Notes: a model not told the origin generated them from the sequence alone. A stretch of 64,000 bases of DNA from Sipunculus nudus (GCA_026874595.1 CM049311.1:59403953-59467952), one strand, 5' to 3'. Shown: positions 10,396 through 23,312, counted from the stretch's first letter. Numbers and translations are program-made.

Positions 10396-13300
10396 GCCTA
10401 CTTAGGGCAATTTCAAATGATAGTATCATGGATACAGACAGATAGAAGGAACATTCGAAAGGGCCCAGTGACGTAACGTGAATGTTGCCGATCGTACTTG
10501 TGTGCAAGTACGTCACGTGATCCTGCTCCTCAATCAACAATCCTCTCTTTCTTTATTTCTTCACAATGTTGGGCAAAAGAGATCACGAAATAGCAACGAC
10601 CAAGCTATGATTCCTTATGTACTAAATGCAGCATTAGGAATCTTAGCTTAACTTTAAGGTTTAGGTACACCGGTTAATTAAGATCATACTCCGTCATATC
10701 TTTAATTTCAAAATAATAAACTGAACAATAATCTGATAAAACGAGTATGCTGGCCGCGGAAATGTGGCTGATTGAATGACGTCTAGATTTGAGGTTATTA
10801 TAGAGGAAAACCACTTTTTTTTACTCATGCTAGGCTATGACCCTTGCCCTGTGGTAACGGTTACCACATCCCCCGCGACTTTGGTCACATCTGTTTCTCT
10901 TCGTCCGTTGTCATCACTTACAGTGCCCGCCAGTATCCCACGTCCATACCACGTGCAGATGTTTGTTATGAATCCGCCAGGAAGTATTATGTTCTCTTCG
11001 TCGTTGATTGGTTAGTTGGTTGGTTTGTTATATGACTAAGAATGGACACTGAAGGAATATGTTTTTTTTTTTTTTTTTGGGGGGGGGGGGGGAGAGATTG
11101 GTTATATAATTCTTTACTTCTTTGAGATCGAAGCAATTTCTTTATCCGAGCCGAGGGCCAGAGTAATTCCATGCATGGTCTCAGGGACAGTCTTTGTTCC
11201 AGTTAATAGAGATCTACTGTAATCCCGTCAATGAGTTTGTGAACCTAGCCGTGACACAAACCCTTGAAATCACCATTTAAACATGTCTAAATAGCCCTTA
11301 TCTAGCCCTATACTATACATAGTAATATTAAGACACAAGTTATGAAACGACTGACGGAGGACCACGAGCGACCTGCAGTATAAATTATCCATTTCCAACC
11401 TAACGACGGAGTGGCACGAACTTATCTCTTGCATGCACATAAAATTGACCCAAATGGTTTCGTCTGACACAGAATGTTACGGTCACTAGCCGCGTATAAT
11501 CAGCTGCTTATCCCTTTACTGTTTACCGGCTCACAAAAGCGCACTCAAAATGGGCACCTAAATGGCCATCATATGGCCAGATTCTTTCAGGTCGAACATA
11601 TTGCTTTTTGTTTTACGATACCATCTTAGTAAAAACTGTTGAAAATGTGATAAAGATACAACAACAAAAAAAAGAATAAGATGTTACATGTAATGTAAAT
11701 ATAAACAGTGTCAGAATTTGTTGGAAACCTAAAATAAGTGTAAAAAGGAAAGGGTAATAATCAAGTCAGCGGAGCATCGTGTACCTGTCTTCCTGCCCAT
11801 CAGCGTCGACAAGGCCCGAGCGGCTTCCGACAGATCGGAGGTGCTCTCATTGGTCGGCTCTTTATATATTTATGATAAACGATCCCACAATGTCTGTCGG
11901 TGGCCAGGACGGAAGGCTCTCTGTGAATTAAGAACACGGTTGAACATGCAGTGGATCCCACGGGTGATCTTATTTCCCAGGTTTCACTGTAATCAATTAA
12001 CTAACGGGATAAACCGATTTCTATACCTAATAATGATAAAGAATCCTTGAATTAACCTCCAGTACAAAAATAAATAAATAACTAAATAAACGTTAGTCAA
12101 TAAATTGTTACTCAATTTGGTGTTGGTTTCACAGAAATAATATATGTCACGGTTCATCATTAGCGCCATTTCGGCTCTCAGACATTAGAGAGTTTATGAC
12201 CAGCGTACTGCATGGCTAAATCAAGTTAGGCTAACAAGGTCAATATTAATGCCTACTGAGTCGTGTACTCACGGCACAGGCCCTTGAAATCATCATTTGA
12301 ACATGTCATTTAGACAGTTCAATTATAACCAATGTGAAAGCGTTCGGTTCACTAAAGAATGGTCTTACAAGACAGGTGGTCCTATTAGACAGATGGTCTT
12401 TCAGACAAGCTCCACTGTATAATCAATTGTGTTGGTTTGACGTAAACATCATTTTGCATTATTGGGACTGTATATAGTCAGTCTACATGTATAAGATAAG
12501 CACATGAAGCATCATACAGCCACACCGTGCATGTTAATCGCCCCCAGAATCATGAAAGAAACCGGCCGCAAATGATATAAAGCATCCCTTATGTAAAAAC
12601 TTACGGATAACAGTCCCATCTGGGACCCAGGGCGTGTGGAGTTATATCATCAACTTTTATAATAAGGAAGTGACACATGGGGCCCTGTTCCCAGGCGTCC
12701 CACAGGACGCTCTAATCAATAAAAACGGATTTATTACCAATGGGCGGGAATGAAGGGTAGGGGCGTGTTTATCATCATAAATTTATGTAATAAGTATTTG
12801 TAAATCAAGCCGGTGTCTACGTGATCGAAAACCAATCAAGTTTTGGGTGACTTGATTGATACAATTTCAAAATAAATACTACTTTTAAATGAATAAAGTC
12901 CTGGTCTTGTGAGTATATATACGATGTATTCGGCATAGAGTTCGAACTTTAAAGAAGTTGATTAATTTAAAAACGTTGTGTTTTGTGGTGGTTTTATTCA
13001 ATTTGCACTGGGAAGTCGCTGAATTTAGTACAACCTTGTTCTCATAGTCATCCCAAGCGATAAACAATCTAGCGAACGGCGGTTTAATGTCTAGAAATCT
13101 AAATCAAATGAGACTTAAATCAGGCATATGACACAGACAGTTATGCACAAAAACAGTAGACTAACTAAAGGTCTGCAGCTGGAATGCCACCCTCCGTTTG
13201 CCATAACTGAGCGATAATAGACTAAGCAGCTGACGACCTTGAAAATTTAGGCCAAGGTAAAAAAAAAATACCCTGGGCAAATTTGTCACCTGTGTCTATT

Positions 13301-14619
13301 ACTTAGACCAAGCGTCAGTTTTTAAAATTAGCAGTTTCGATGATCCAGCGCAAACACGAACACATTTTAATCTCGTCGGTTGTTTTGCACCTGAATAAAG
13401 CACTCTTCACCATAAATTGAAAAATGGACCCACATACCGATAAAGAAGTATATCTTTAGGTATAGCATTAAATAAGGTATGTTAATTTTCTATAATACAT
13501 GACATTCATTGCCCAATATATATGCGCCACAGCTGGCTGTAGTGAGATATGTTACTATATACCCGAATGAATAGGGATATTGAAAACCTGCGCCGGTACA
13601 CGCAAACAGTGTCGCACTTAACAGTATACGAAATAATGGCTTTATTACAGTTGATATCCACCCCCACATGTCAGTAACTGGTGACTGATTGATCAGACCA
13701 ACCGGGCCAAACAAGGCGCCAAGGCTTCTGCACTTCGTGACCCTTTCCATCACGAAATAATGCACGGTTATATAAAGCTCGCCACGCGCTCCCCAGCAGT
13801 ATTTTTCTTACACCGGCATTCCAGGTTTGGATGCGACTTATTTTGATACCTATGTGTGTCTCATTAACTCAAAGAATTTTCTGAATGTGTCAAGATTCGT
13901 TAAAAGTGAATAAAATATGTCAAGAATTTATTTCTCTCCGTGAGCGAGAAATATAATTATAAACCGTACAAGATCTACTATTCATCATTCAATTTTTTCT
14001 GCATGTTATGTCAACCAGTGTATTGTCTGGAGATGGATCATCCTTTTAAAACACGTGAATCGTAGAAGCAAAATGATTGACTGTACAGGCCGGGGTAAGC
14101 TCCATGTTCCTTTAATTTATTGTCTCATTAATGACATTTGATGATGAAAAATGATCAGCCAGATATACAAAATGCGTCATTTTGGGCTTAACGTAACAAG
14201 TGTGAATTTCCCAAACAATTCAAATTTCAAGGAACAATATGGTTGAACAAGTCTTCGGTTGTATACATTGAAAAAAAAAATCCAACAGCTCTGTATATAC
14301 AATTTGAGCTGCATGGTGTTTCGATGACACCTGCACACATATATATTTAAGTGATTTGATGGATGGAGGTTTGCTATTATAGGTTGTTTAGCTTTACCAT
14401 AACATAATACATTTTTATAATGACCTTATTCTGCAACGTATGTAGAATTACGTGACGTCATGACAGATTTATTCAATGGAAACAGGACATCACGCAACAA
14501 TCATGATCCACTTTGTGAAAACAAAATGCCCCTCTCGAGATCATTCAACACTGAAAGAACTTAGATACCTTAATGACTTTGCTCATCTGATTGATTTTCA
14601 GGATGCTCAAACCATGTTT
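10396..14619. other. unique-looking sequence, no gene recognised
   Basis: No coding exon could be supported. A T17/G16 homopolymer block lies at 11061-11092. A 27 bp word related to CCCTTGAAATCA(C/T)CATTT occurs at 11260-11287 and 12270-12296 with two mismatches, about 1 kb apart, so a small dispersed or locally duplicated repeat exists here. The rest is AT-rich without structure I could see. Confidence 0.4.
10461..10530. promoter_or_regulatory. CRE / hairpin / E-box cluster
   Basis: Within 70 bp lie TGACGT (about 10469), a perfect 7 bp stem hairpin GTACTTG-TGTG-CAAGTAC (about 10494-10511), and ACGTCACGTGATC, which merges a CRE-like ACGTCA with a CACGTG E-box. Such motif packing is promoter-like, but no transcript start or coding exon can be placed beside it. 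Confidence 0.3.
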
Positions 14620-15073
14620 ACGCCACATATCACACTGACTTAATTTCTGGTTTCCTAGGAGACTTTACAATCACCTTTTTTACAGTAAGTTCAAATGTGT
14701 GCCCTTTCTGATTATCTGATTGTCTGTTCTCAAAATCATCAGTTTGGAATAAAGAATATAAATCACAACTATCCATTTTTATATTTCCAAGGAGACTTCA
14801 CAATTACCTCGCTTCACATGCATGAAGTAAGAAGTCTCCAGCTCGAGCAGTTAAGACTTATGCTCCGTCTTACTTTCTGGGTATTCAAAATTGTGATTTT
14901 TGGCCGGTAAGGCTCACAAAATCAAAGTCATTATGCATGACTTATTCTCAGGTTTCCAAGGAGGTTTGCGCACAATCTTCCTGAAAACATTACTTTTTCG
15001 ATTTGTGCTCTGTTACGACGGACGACAAAACGTCGGTATAGTTTAGATGACTTACAGTCAGCTCAGCTAAATA
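14620..15073 (-). mobile_element. R1 repeat, old truncated copy
   Basis: The right edge reads TAGATGACTTACAGTCAGCTCAGCTAAA, the same hairpin terminus as the R1 copies at 32448 and 34045, preceded by GACGGACGAC as in those copies. Three internal blocks (about 14642, 14786, 14950) contain a sequence close to CTGGTTTCC(A/T)AGGAGACTT, matching R1's internal repeated block. Strongly diverged, so only the end and these blocks are certain. Strand is given so that the hairpin end is the 5' end of the minus strand. Confidence 0.55.
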
Positions 15074-16198
15074 TTCGTTTGCGTGGGGATTTATCTTTAG
15101 TTTGAATGGTGGACACATGCATGGGAACGGCTAAGTCATGTATGGATGTCGATAATGCTTCGAGTCTCAACGCCGTTGTGTAGAAAACGTGCTTCCGATG
15201 ATGTTTACAGTCAATTACCTCAACAGTGCTTATTATATATAGGTATCAACTTATGTTGTATGACTCAGAGTGAACTAAAACTAATGTATGTTAAGCAAGT
15301 TAACAAAAGCCTATGTATAAAAAGGCAAAGCCTGTGATCCGGTTGAACCTTTATAAACTCAAGACATTCTCCGTGCCATAAAGTGCCGGTAATTAATCTA
15401 CAGAGAATGCTGCAAGGTTGCAGGGTCATCTTAATATTCATGAAAAAAGGTCTAGAAGCCATGTTTGTTCAGCCATCTCTTATGTTGTTGTTGGCCAGGA
15501 AATCAGTTTGCACAAAAGAACTCCAGTATTTGACATTTTTGTATCCTAACCTTTATCTAAGCTGTGATGGACAGTGTTGGTAAAGATAGAAACCTTATAT
15601 ATGCAGTGAATGTTTGGTCTTGAAGTGTCGGGGATAATGCAAAATGTGTCCTAAGGGGGTTAATTTCCGTATATCCAGAGGTATTTCAAATAAACTTTCG
15701 GAGGTGCAATCGCAGCGCCACCTGACGGTAACTACGATTGTATATCAAGGCAGAGAGCACTTTGTTTCTCTGAATCAGGGCCTCATGCACATACTCAGAC
15801 ATTACAACAAATTCAGTGCTCCCATAAACATCAACAAGAAAAAAATTATTGTATTAATGAAATATTTATTAAGTAGGGTTTTAAAATAAACTGTTGGCTT
15901 ATTTATTGCTTCTTAATTTACAAATTATATTCTGGTTAATCTTCAGTGACCTGTGCAGCCAAATGTTCACTTATCAAGGGTGTGCTGTTGTGTTATATAT
16001 TAATTATAAAATAGGTTGGTCAATCTTCTTTATATAATAGCACCTCGTATTTAGGATGACACTTAACCTGTCTTCAAATGCAAATAATGGGCGGATAGGA
16101 TAAGCTGGTCTCGTTTAAATAAGAATCTCGGAAGTAAAGTGTCATATCAGCTTTATATCAAATCAATCTTGTCCAAAGAGGTCAAAACTTAAATAATC
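15074..16198. other. no recognised feature
   Basis: AT-rich. Frames at 15383-15583 and 15644-15889 are open, but their translations match no family I know and no convincing splice sites bound them. Confidence 0.35.
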
Positions 16199-16330
16199 CC
16201 GGTAGATGAGTTGTTAGTGTGTCTGGCTATACTGAATATGGGTAAACTGGGAGATGATGGGTTCGATGACAGTTGTCATCCCAAGCCGGATTTTAACCCA
16301 AAGTCTTAACAAAATGTTGAAGATAACGAT
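16199..16330 (+). mobile_element. tRNA-like SINE head, degenerate
   Basis: TAGATGAGTTGTTAGTGTGTC resembles a Pol III A box (TAGCTCAGTGGTTAGAGC type). GGGTTCGATGAC about 45 nt later resembles a B box, and a short stem (GACAGTTGTC) follows. This arrangement is the 5' head of many bivalve SINEs. The body and tail cannot be delimited, and the diverged boxes argue against activity. Confidence 0.4.
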
Positions 16331-16865
16331 TAGCTCTGGTATCGAGCTATAGATGTTGCATGCTAACCGAAGAAGGAGTGTCTGTGTCTCTTAATTCGGA
16401 AATATCCGATGGTTTTTCCGATGGCTAAAACCAGCTGTTGACTGGTTCAGGTTCAGACCAGAATCAGCAGGGGCTCATTGGATCAATGTAGCCGCTACAC
16501 CTGAAACAAAAGCGCCAGATAAGCAATAATTAATACCAGCAAGGCAACCCGTGAAACGACACATTTTAGTGCATATACGAAAGGGAGGTCGGTTTCTTCA
16601 ACCCCCCCCCCCCCAAGAAAAAAAAAGAAATCCATTATTGTGGCCATGCACATTTATAAAACGCGTGTAAGACAAATGGGACAAGCGAGACAGGAACGAG
16701 ACGCTCGTATGTAGATCGTTTGAATTAGCCATTACATATAGATATATTGTACATAATTTTGCCTGGAATAAATTAACTGTGTGGTAAAATGTGTGGTGCA
16801 AGGGTCGGTCAGGTGATTTTCCACTCCAATGAAACATAATCATGACCGCATGTACTGTTGCCAGT

Positions 16866-17100
16866 TATCGAGAAGTGGGGAGAAGAGTATATAAAACACC
16901 CGTCAGATGAGATATCGAGAAGTGGGGAGAAGAGTATATAAAACACCCGTCAGATGAGATATCGAGAAGTGGGGAGAAGAGTATATAAAACACCCGTCAG
17001 ATGAGATATCGAGAAGTGGGGAGAAGAGTATATAAAACACCCGTCAGATGAGATATCGAGAAGTGGGGAGAAGAGTATATAAAACACCCGTCAGATGAGA
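16866..17100 (+). repeat. 47 bp minisatellite, five perfect copies with TATA box
   Basis: Exactly five head-to-tail copies of a 47 bp unit (5 x 47 = 235 bp), identical at every base I compared. Each unit contains GAGTATATAAAACACCCG, i.e. a consensus TATATAAAA box, 21 bp before the next unit begins, plus TATCGAGAAGTGGGGAG. Complete identity points to a recent expansion or gene conversion. After the last unit the sequence turns into TTCTTCTTTGTACG. A core promoter multiplied by tandem duplication is one reading; the frame 17095-17292 that follows has no recognisable domain. Confidence 0.95.
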
Positions 17101-18300
17101 TTCTTCTTTGTACGTCAGCATCACCTATTGCAATTACTCATCTGGTCATATGTAAAAATAAAATTGTTACAGATTCGACTCTCCTATTTGTTCTCTTTTT
17201 CTATGGAAAAGGAGGAGCAGTACCTCGAGATTGGTGATGCCACTGTTGGTACTCCTGCTTGCTATATGAGAAATAACTTGCATTTTGCTTGATTATCATA
17301 GAAAGCATCGTTTCTAGGAATGAAGCGATATTTTGTGTTTTGCAAGCAAACTTGCAGAATTTTCGCTGTTGATTCGACCAGTTAATAGAAAATAAATAAA
17401 AAAATCTAATTCTTGCACAATATTGTTTCCCTTTTTCTTTTGGCTCTCAGGAGTCCGTAGAAAAATTTATGTTTATATGTAGACTAACTGTGATGAAGAA
17501 TTAAAGGGAAGGGCAACTCCAGTCAAGAAATGTTCATTATAATGAAACCATGACCGCATGGATTACTGAAATATATGGCTCATTGTTAATAATGACCCCA
17601 AGTTATATTAATTACTCATTACTGAGAGGTTCAAAGATAGCAGAAACCTGTCAAGGTTTCATAGAATCAACAAGTAATTACATGAAGTCAGTTGAAGTGA
17701 ATGTTCGCAGATACAGAGCCACCAAGACGGCCAAGATAATACAGAGGCTGGCTTCATGGAGGGTCTGGAACACTGGCGGGCGCTTGGCTGGCAGACTGTT
17801 TGTCAAGGCGCCGTGCTGGAACAAGCTTTGATTGTGAAAACGTGTGGGGAATGACGCGCCAAAGATAGCAAGGCGCGCCTTGGGCGGCACGTACAGGGGA
17901 CAAGGGGAACAACAACATGGCATCAACTTAATTGAATCACCAACATGATTTACCGAAGGTCTGCTCGTGTCACTGACGTCAAATTAAAACAGGGCCCAAA
18001 TAAAACATGGGAATACTTTTTTGCCTCAGCTCTCCTAGAAAAAAAACCCCAGCCCATTGAAGGCCTGTCATGTGTCGGAGGAATAAGTTTCAATGAAATG
18101 TAATTTTAATAATTCAAGAGGAACCAGTTTTAAATTGCGCTCAACTGGATAACATCTACCTGTCAGTAACCATCACTTTTACTGATGAAAGTATATAAAT
18201 ATTTCTTAAAGAAAGAATATATTTTCCTTCACCAAAATGTTCTCATTCCAAAAACGTGACAAATATACACCATGAATAAACAGCAAAAAAGATGGACAAT
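17101..18300. other. unresolved sequence with a GC-rich stretch
   Basis: About 17690-17900 is distinctly GC-rich. It is open in one frame on each strand: plus 17550-17831, and minus 17678-17926, the latter ending in a hydrophobic segment CIILAVLVALYL that could span a membrane. Only one frame, if any, can be real. No family is recognised and splice sites are weak. The remainder is AT-rich. Confidence 0.3.
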
Positions 18301-18323
18301 CACACACACACTTGTGTGTGTGT
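18301..18323. repeat. (CA)n-TT-(GT)n perfect hairpin
   Basis: CACACACACAC followed by TT and GTGTGTGTGT, a self-complementary alternating purine-pyrimidine tract able to form a hairpin or Z-DNA. Confidence 0.9.
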
Positions 18324-18379
18324 ATATGCGTGTGTTTGAACAGTTTTTTTTATGATGAGAAAGTTATGTAAAACAAGAG

Positions 18380-18872
18380 CTATGAAAGAGTGCATAATAC
18401 GCCCGCGTGTGTGTTATGACCTCTGACATCATCAGGTATGTGCACATTATACAGAAAAATTAATTAAGGTGAATATTTATATTATTTATAGTGAGTTTTA
18501 TAAATATCCATCAAATTTTGGTAACGAATCACGGCGCCACCATTTACGAGTTTTTTTGGCCGTGAATCGAATTGAGATGAAATATTATATTGGTAAATAA
18601 GTCTTTGAGTTCAGCAAAATCAATTTTACTCCTGGTAATTGTGGCAAAAACCATAAAGAAATCCGGAAATTTCTGACATAAAGAAAAATGCATGGATTTA
18701 ACCGAGAATCATTAGTTATATAGTGAGTTATAGTGAATTTTGTGAAAGTCTTCATATTGCTTGCAAGTTATCGCGGCAATACACAAAAAAAATAATAGAC
18801 GGACGGACCTAGGGACGCACGGGCGTTGCCTATACCATAACATAATACAACCCGTCTCAGACGGGCGTGTAA
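18380..18872. mobile_element. R5 dispersed repeat with GCCCG/CGGGC ends
   Basis: The left edge reads AATACGCCCG and the right edge CCCGTCTCAGACGGGCGTGT, a perfect CCCGTCT/AGACGGG hairpin. A GACGGACGGAC tract lies just inside the right edge (18799). I know this pattern (ATACGCCCGTC ... GACGGGCGTAT with adjacent GACGGAC tracts) as common in bivalve genomes. The interior is AT-rich and non-coding. Element class is not established. Confidence 0.45.
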
Positions 18873-19859
18873 AAAGCGGAGAACATTACATACGCAGTGA
18901 CACAGTCGTGCCAGGAGGCACAAAAGGCCATTAATTCTTCAGACAAAGTACGAGCTCTCGGACTCCCGGTGGATTTCGCCCACTCTTGCTCCTACGCCAT
19001 CTGTAACAGGTCCGCCCCCGCACTCTCAGATCAATAAGACAATTTTCGTCAGAACAGGATAGCGATGTCGGAATGCAGATACGCCACCGGATCATTCATT
19101 TCATTATCACGAGCTATTGAAGTTTCTGGTCTTTTATCGTCCTTGCGGCCTCTTGTCGTCTACTCGGCCTCTTGTCGTCTGCTCTGTTGGTCTCGGCTGC
19201 TGCCGTAAGAAACTTAAGGGATCCATCTGTAAATAATTTCTTTTTCTTAGAAAAAATACAGAACTGAAAGAAAGAAACGATACACAGACTAAAAAATATG
19301 AAATCTTTGGCCACGAATACGTCTGTGCATGGTGTTTATAGAGGTTTATGCGAATTTTCATTGTATATATGGTGTATGTATAACATAGCTGAACTTTTTT
19401 TAGGGCATATTTATTTGAAAAAAATATTGACTAGCTGTCGTTATGTATACGGCCTTATTAAAGGGACGGTGCAATAGTCATCGAACGTATACTCCTTCTG
19501 TAAAGAAAAGTCAGGTGTATATATTGTAAGATGCTAAAACGGGACTAGCAAAAAGTACATTAATCTAATAAATCACATGAGGATATCTAAAGCTTTTCTA
19601 TCCCTACGTGCGGGACAGTCGTACTCTGGAGAGTCCGATTCTTAGCAGTGTGCAGGCTGAAAACGATGCGATTGCGAATAACGGGTATAACACCGAGATA
19701 TGGCAGTGGCATAAGACAGTTGTTTACAATAACGACTCTCCATGATGGATTGTCAGAAATGACTCACTATGGTCCATTATACGATTGACTATTATTTTCT
19801 ACAATTTTCTGTGAGAGTAAGATCGGTCATCAATTTTAAACATTCTTCAATTACTACGA
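18873..19859. other. no recognised feature
   Basis: Contains a short duplicated word CGGCCTCTTGTCGTCT (19146 and 19163 areas). No gene or mobile element could be supported. Confidence 0.35.
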
Positions 19860-20930
19860 TTTTCTTCGATCTCTATGACTCTCCCAACGTCACGATTTCT
19901 TACGAATCGTAACGATATTGAGGAAAATTTGACGATACCTTGCCTCGTGGGCCCCTAAAAAGGAGCGTGCCCATTTTCATGAATTGGGACCCTGATGCGC
20001 TACGAATTAGAAATTTCGTCGGATTTCGTACTGGTTAGCTGTTAACTGTTAGCTGGTGAGCGTAGCACACCATTTTAGTCAAGCTTGAGCCGACTCAAAA
20101 TTTCTTTTGCCGCTGCTTCAAATTGTTAAATTTCGTAGGCCAAATGTTACACTTAGGAGAGCTTCGTATAGCCCATGTTAGTACTTCGTGGTTAACCGTG
20201 TGCTTTTCGTATATAATTCTCCATATACGTCAGGGCAATTTTCTTTCGCTACGTAGACCGTAGACAGTTCACCAGTACGTATCACTTCGTAAAATCCACA
20301 AAGTATTACGAATCCTTACGAACTGGCTACGATACAGCTAATAAGTACCTAAGCAGTACCTATACAAGAATAATTCTGAAATCGTTGAGAATCAATAACA
20401 CGAACTAGGAATTTACCTTAAGTACTAACGCCACAGCAAGAAGTATTAATGTCCCAGTTTTGACGTATTTAGGGGCTATGTTGCAGCCATAATGTTGTTA
20501 CCAAGCGCTTCGAAAACTTATATCACTTTTTCCTTGAATATAATTAAGTGTAAATGGTCCATGCATTGTCAAAGGGTCAGTGCTGTGTGGACAAAGAGAG
20601 TAAATTTTCTTAATTATTTCTATGCAACCAATAAGGAAATTTGCAGCAACAAAGGAAGTCAGGTTAGCTGTTATTCATGAAGACAGCACAGGTATTGACA
20701 TGTTGGATGTATTGTAACATGATGAGGGGAGGTCCAGCAGTGTTCATTGTAATTCATTTGGTGACTGTAGTAGCTTCTATACGACACCATTTGTTGCAGC
20801 GACCTCGTACATTAGCTGTGTAGTGTTTCTTATGATTCGAAGCAAGTTCGTATAGGGCTTCTTATAATGATTTGGTCCTTGTAATGTCACCAGAGCCACA
20901 TTGTCTGGATTTCGTAACCGTCAATATCTT
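19860..20930. repeat. TACGAA/TTCGTA-rich block
   Basis: TACGAA or its complement TTCGTA occurs about ten times in roughly 500 bp (for example near 19902, 19999, 20023, 20135, 20163, 20207, 20286, 20310, 20320) and again near 20848 and 20919. Fewer than one occurrence would be expected. Copies are in both orientations and irregularly spaced, so this is not a simple tandem repeat. No frame is conserved. Confidence 0.5.
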
Positions 20931-22383
20931 TACATCAGGAGATCAATTCATGGAAGTGGAAACTGTGCCCTTTGACCTGCAGTAATGACAGTGATTGAGA
21001 GTAATCAACACGGGGGCGCTGCATGTTTATCTTTGTTTTTTTTAAATGCGTTCACGCGAAATCGCTGTTTTTTTCACACAGGAAAAGTGCAGACCTTTAC
21101 AGACAATGTTGAACGAATAAAAGTAATTTATGGTATCCATGTAGCGCAAAACAAGGCCTCTTCATACGTCATTGACCGTGCAAATCTTCGTCTGTGTTGG
21201 TTTGGTGTCCATATATATCTATATTGGGGCTGACGCACTGTTCCTGGCCATATATAGGTGATATTCAATAACCTGAATGATTAAAAATACCTTCGTCAGC
21301 ATGTATTAGCAGGTATGGAGACACTATTTTAACTTTAAATATGACATGATTTATGTCACAAAAAAATGACACGTACATCGGCACAACTTGTGAAGTCTGT
21401 TCAACAAAGAAAAGGAGCGACAAACGCAAATCGAAGAACTCTGACAAATGCAAGGGAAAACAGACACGAGAGAGGTATAAACTGAATCTCACGTTCATAC
21501 TGACAAGTCACATCTTCTAAGCAGAATGACGAGATTTGATGGGGATTTTCTCATCGTCCTCACTTAAAATGGTACTCAAAGTCTCGCCTGAATATGGAAC
21601 TCATTATCCATCAGAAAACCACAGAAGTGGCCCCTTCCCGCCCTTTCACAAATAAACAGCGTCCAGGTCCATGTTAGGATCTTCCCAGACAGATCTGCAA
21701 AAATTACAGACGTCTAGTTTTTTTCTGCAATGTGTAGTTGAATGAGTATATATTGACAAAACAAAAGCCCTCAATGTGTACTTGAAGAGTTAATACAATG
21801 AAGTAAGATATTGTCAGATCTGGTGAGTGCTTGTTATCAACTATGTCGTGTAAGGTAATGATCTACAACAATAATGTGGTGAAATAGCATCTTCACGTAG
21901 TTGCTTAACGTTTGTGTTATGAAAGGATCTCACACTTGATAAGGGATTTATCCAGAAGCATATCGGGGGTGGGGGGGGGGGTGGGGGGTGTCCTGGATCC
22001 GCCCCTGCTATCCATATCCCCTACAGGAAATTAATTCATGAAGTTTCAGTAGTTTTGTTTATTTTCATTCTGTTCGAAAAATCAACACTTTGTTCATTCA
22101 CTTGATCAATGCATTTACAATACGTTATGTATTTGACTTTTACACCAGATTAAATGGTGTCATTTCCACGAAATTTTCGTCACAAGGGCCGCTCATTGAA
22201 TTTTCCACTGGTTACGTCACGTGACCAAATACGTCATCACACCCACGCAGAATAATAAATATCCCCCGAAAAAAAAAACTGATAGAAGCTTTCTGGTGCC
22301 CAGTATTTATCGATACACTTGTGTATTCCCCTCATTAGTCTTTGTATTCTGGTAATATGGACATAAACATGAGATACGATGTT
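20931..22383. other. no recognised gene; E-box near GC island
   Basis: AT-rich sequence. A G-rich tract (21966-21989) is followed by TCCTGGATCCGCCCCTG, which looks like one terminus of a hAT-type element, but no partner end was found. GTCACGTGAC at 22216-22225 is a perfect palindromic E-box with ACGTCA on each side, about 170 bp before the GC-rich island. Confidence 0.35.
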
Positions 22384-22660
22384 TTGTGGTTTGAACCACC
22401 ACTGAACTGATCCCTTTCAGGCCCTCGGGCTTTACGGGGTCTGGGCACGGCTGCGTCAGCAAGCTGCATGACCGTCATTCTCGGCGTCTCGCAGGAGACG
22501 GCAAAGGCTGCCAGTCTCAAAATAGAAAACCCAAACAGTCGAAGCACAGCGACCACAGCCAGCCCAGGACAGCCACGCAAATGTCCGGAAATCAGTCCAG
22601 CCCAAGAACGTCCGGCGGACTGGCTATGGGTCTTTGGCGTGACAACAGCTCCTGTATAAA
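22384..22660. other. GC-rich island with overlapping open frames
   Basis: GC and CpG content is clearly above the surroundings. Plus strand: after a possible acceptor CTGATCCCTTTCAG (about 22405-22420) a frame stays open to a stop at 22657-22659, and AATAAA lies about 100 nt later (22761). Minus strand: a 112-codon frame covers 22335-22673. Neither translation matches a family I recognise, and both being open is what high GC produces by itself. It may be a terminal exon on plus, an exon on minus, or a CpG island. Confidence 0.3.
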
Positions 22661-23240
22661 ACTCATCGTGCAAGAACTGTTGATATCAAGTTGTTTAAAC
22701 ATCCATTAATTGAATGGTCGCTAATATTTTTTCCTATTAATTTTAATTAAAACAAAGCAAATAAACATCATCATCTCTTTGCCTTCATTAAAATTTAGAT
22801 AAATTGAAGTTGCTTTCATTGCTTACAATAGTTTGTATAACGAGAGAAAATGATCATGTCTCAATCATCTTGATTTTAAAATACAATGTTTACCAAATGT
22901 ACGCAGTAACCAAATGTTACCAAGTGTATTTATTTTCCTATGCGTCCTTTATAAATGTCAGGCATGTTGCTTCTTCCACAAGTTTACTATTTTACTACCT
23001 TTCACGAAAGCAAACCTTGGGTGTGTTTAATCATACACTGCTTAATTAAGGTCCGTAAGCTATACAGAGAGCATTTCCAGGTATAAGACAGATTTATATT
23101 CTAAAAAAAACGTGACTCTCAGCTGGAGAGCTTGGGTCTTCTTCCGGTGGGTTCTATTAACTAATTATCGTCTACAGGTTTCATAAAAATGAAATACCAG
23201 AGGTTCGTAGTTGTTTCTAAATACGGGACGTGACAGTCAT

Positions 23241-23243
<3 letters not shown>

Positions 23244-23307
<64 letters not shown>
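23244..23307. repeat. (TA)n microsatellite
   Basis: About 31 TA units, 190 bp upstream of the miniature LTR array. Confidence 0.97.

Positions 23308-23312
<5 letters not shown>

Noticed and set aside
18840-18872. Helitron 3' end for the CCCGTCT/AGACGGG hairpin
   Set aside because: Hairpin is present, but no CTRR end follows at the expected distance.
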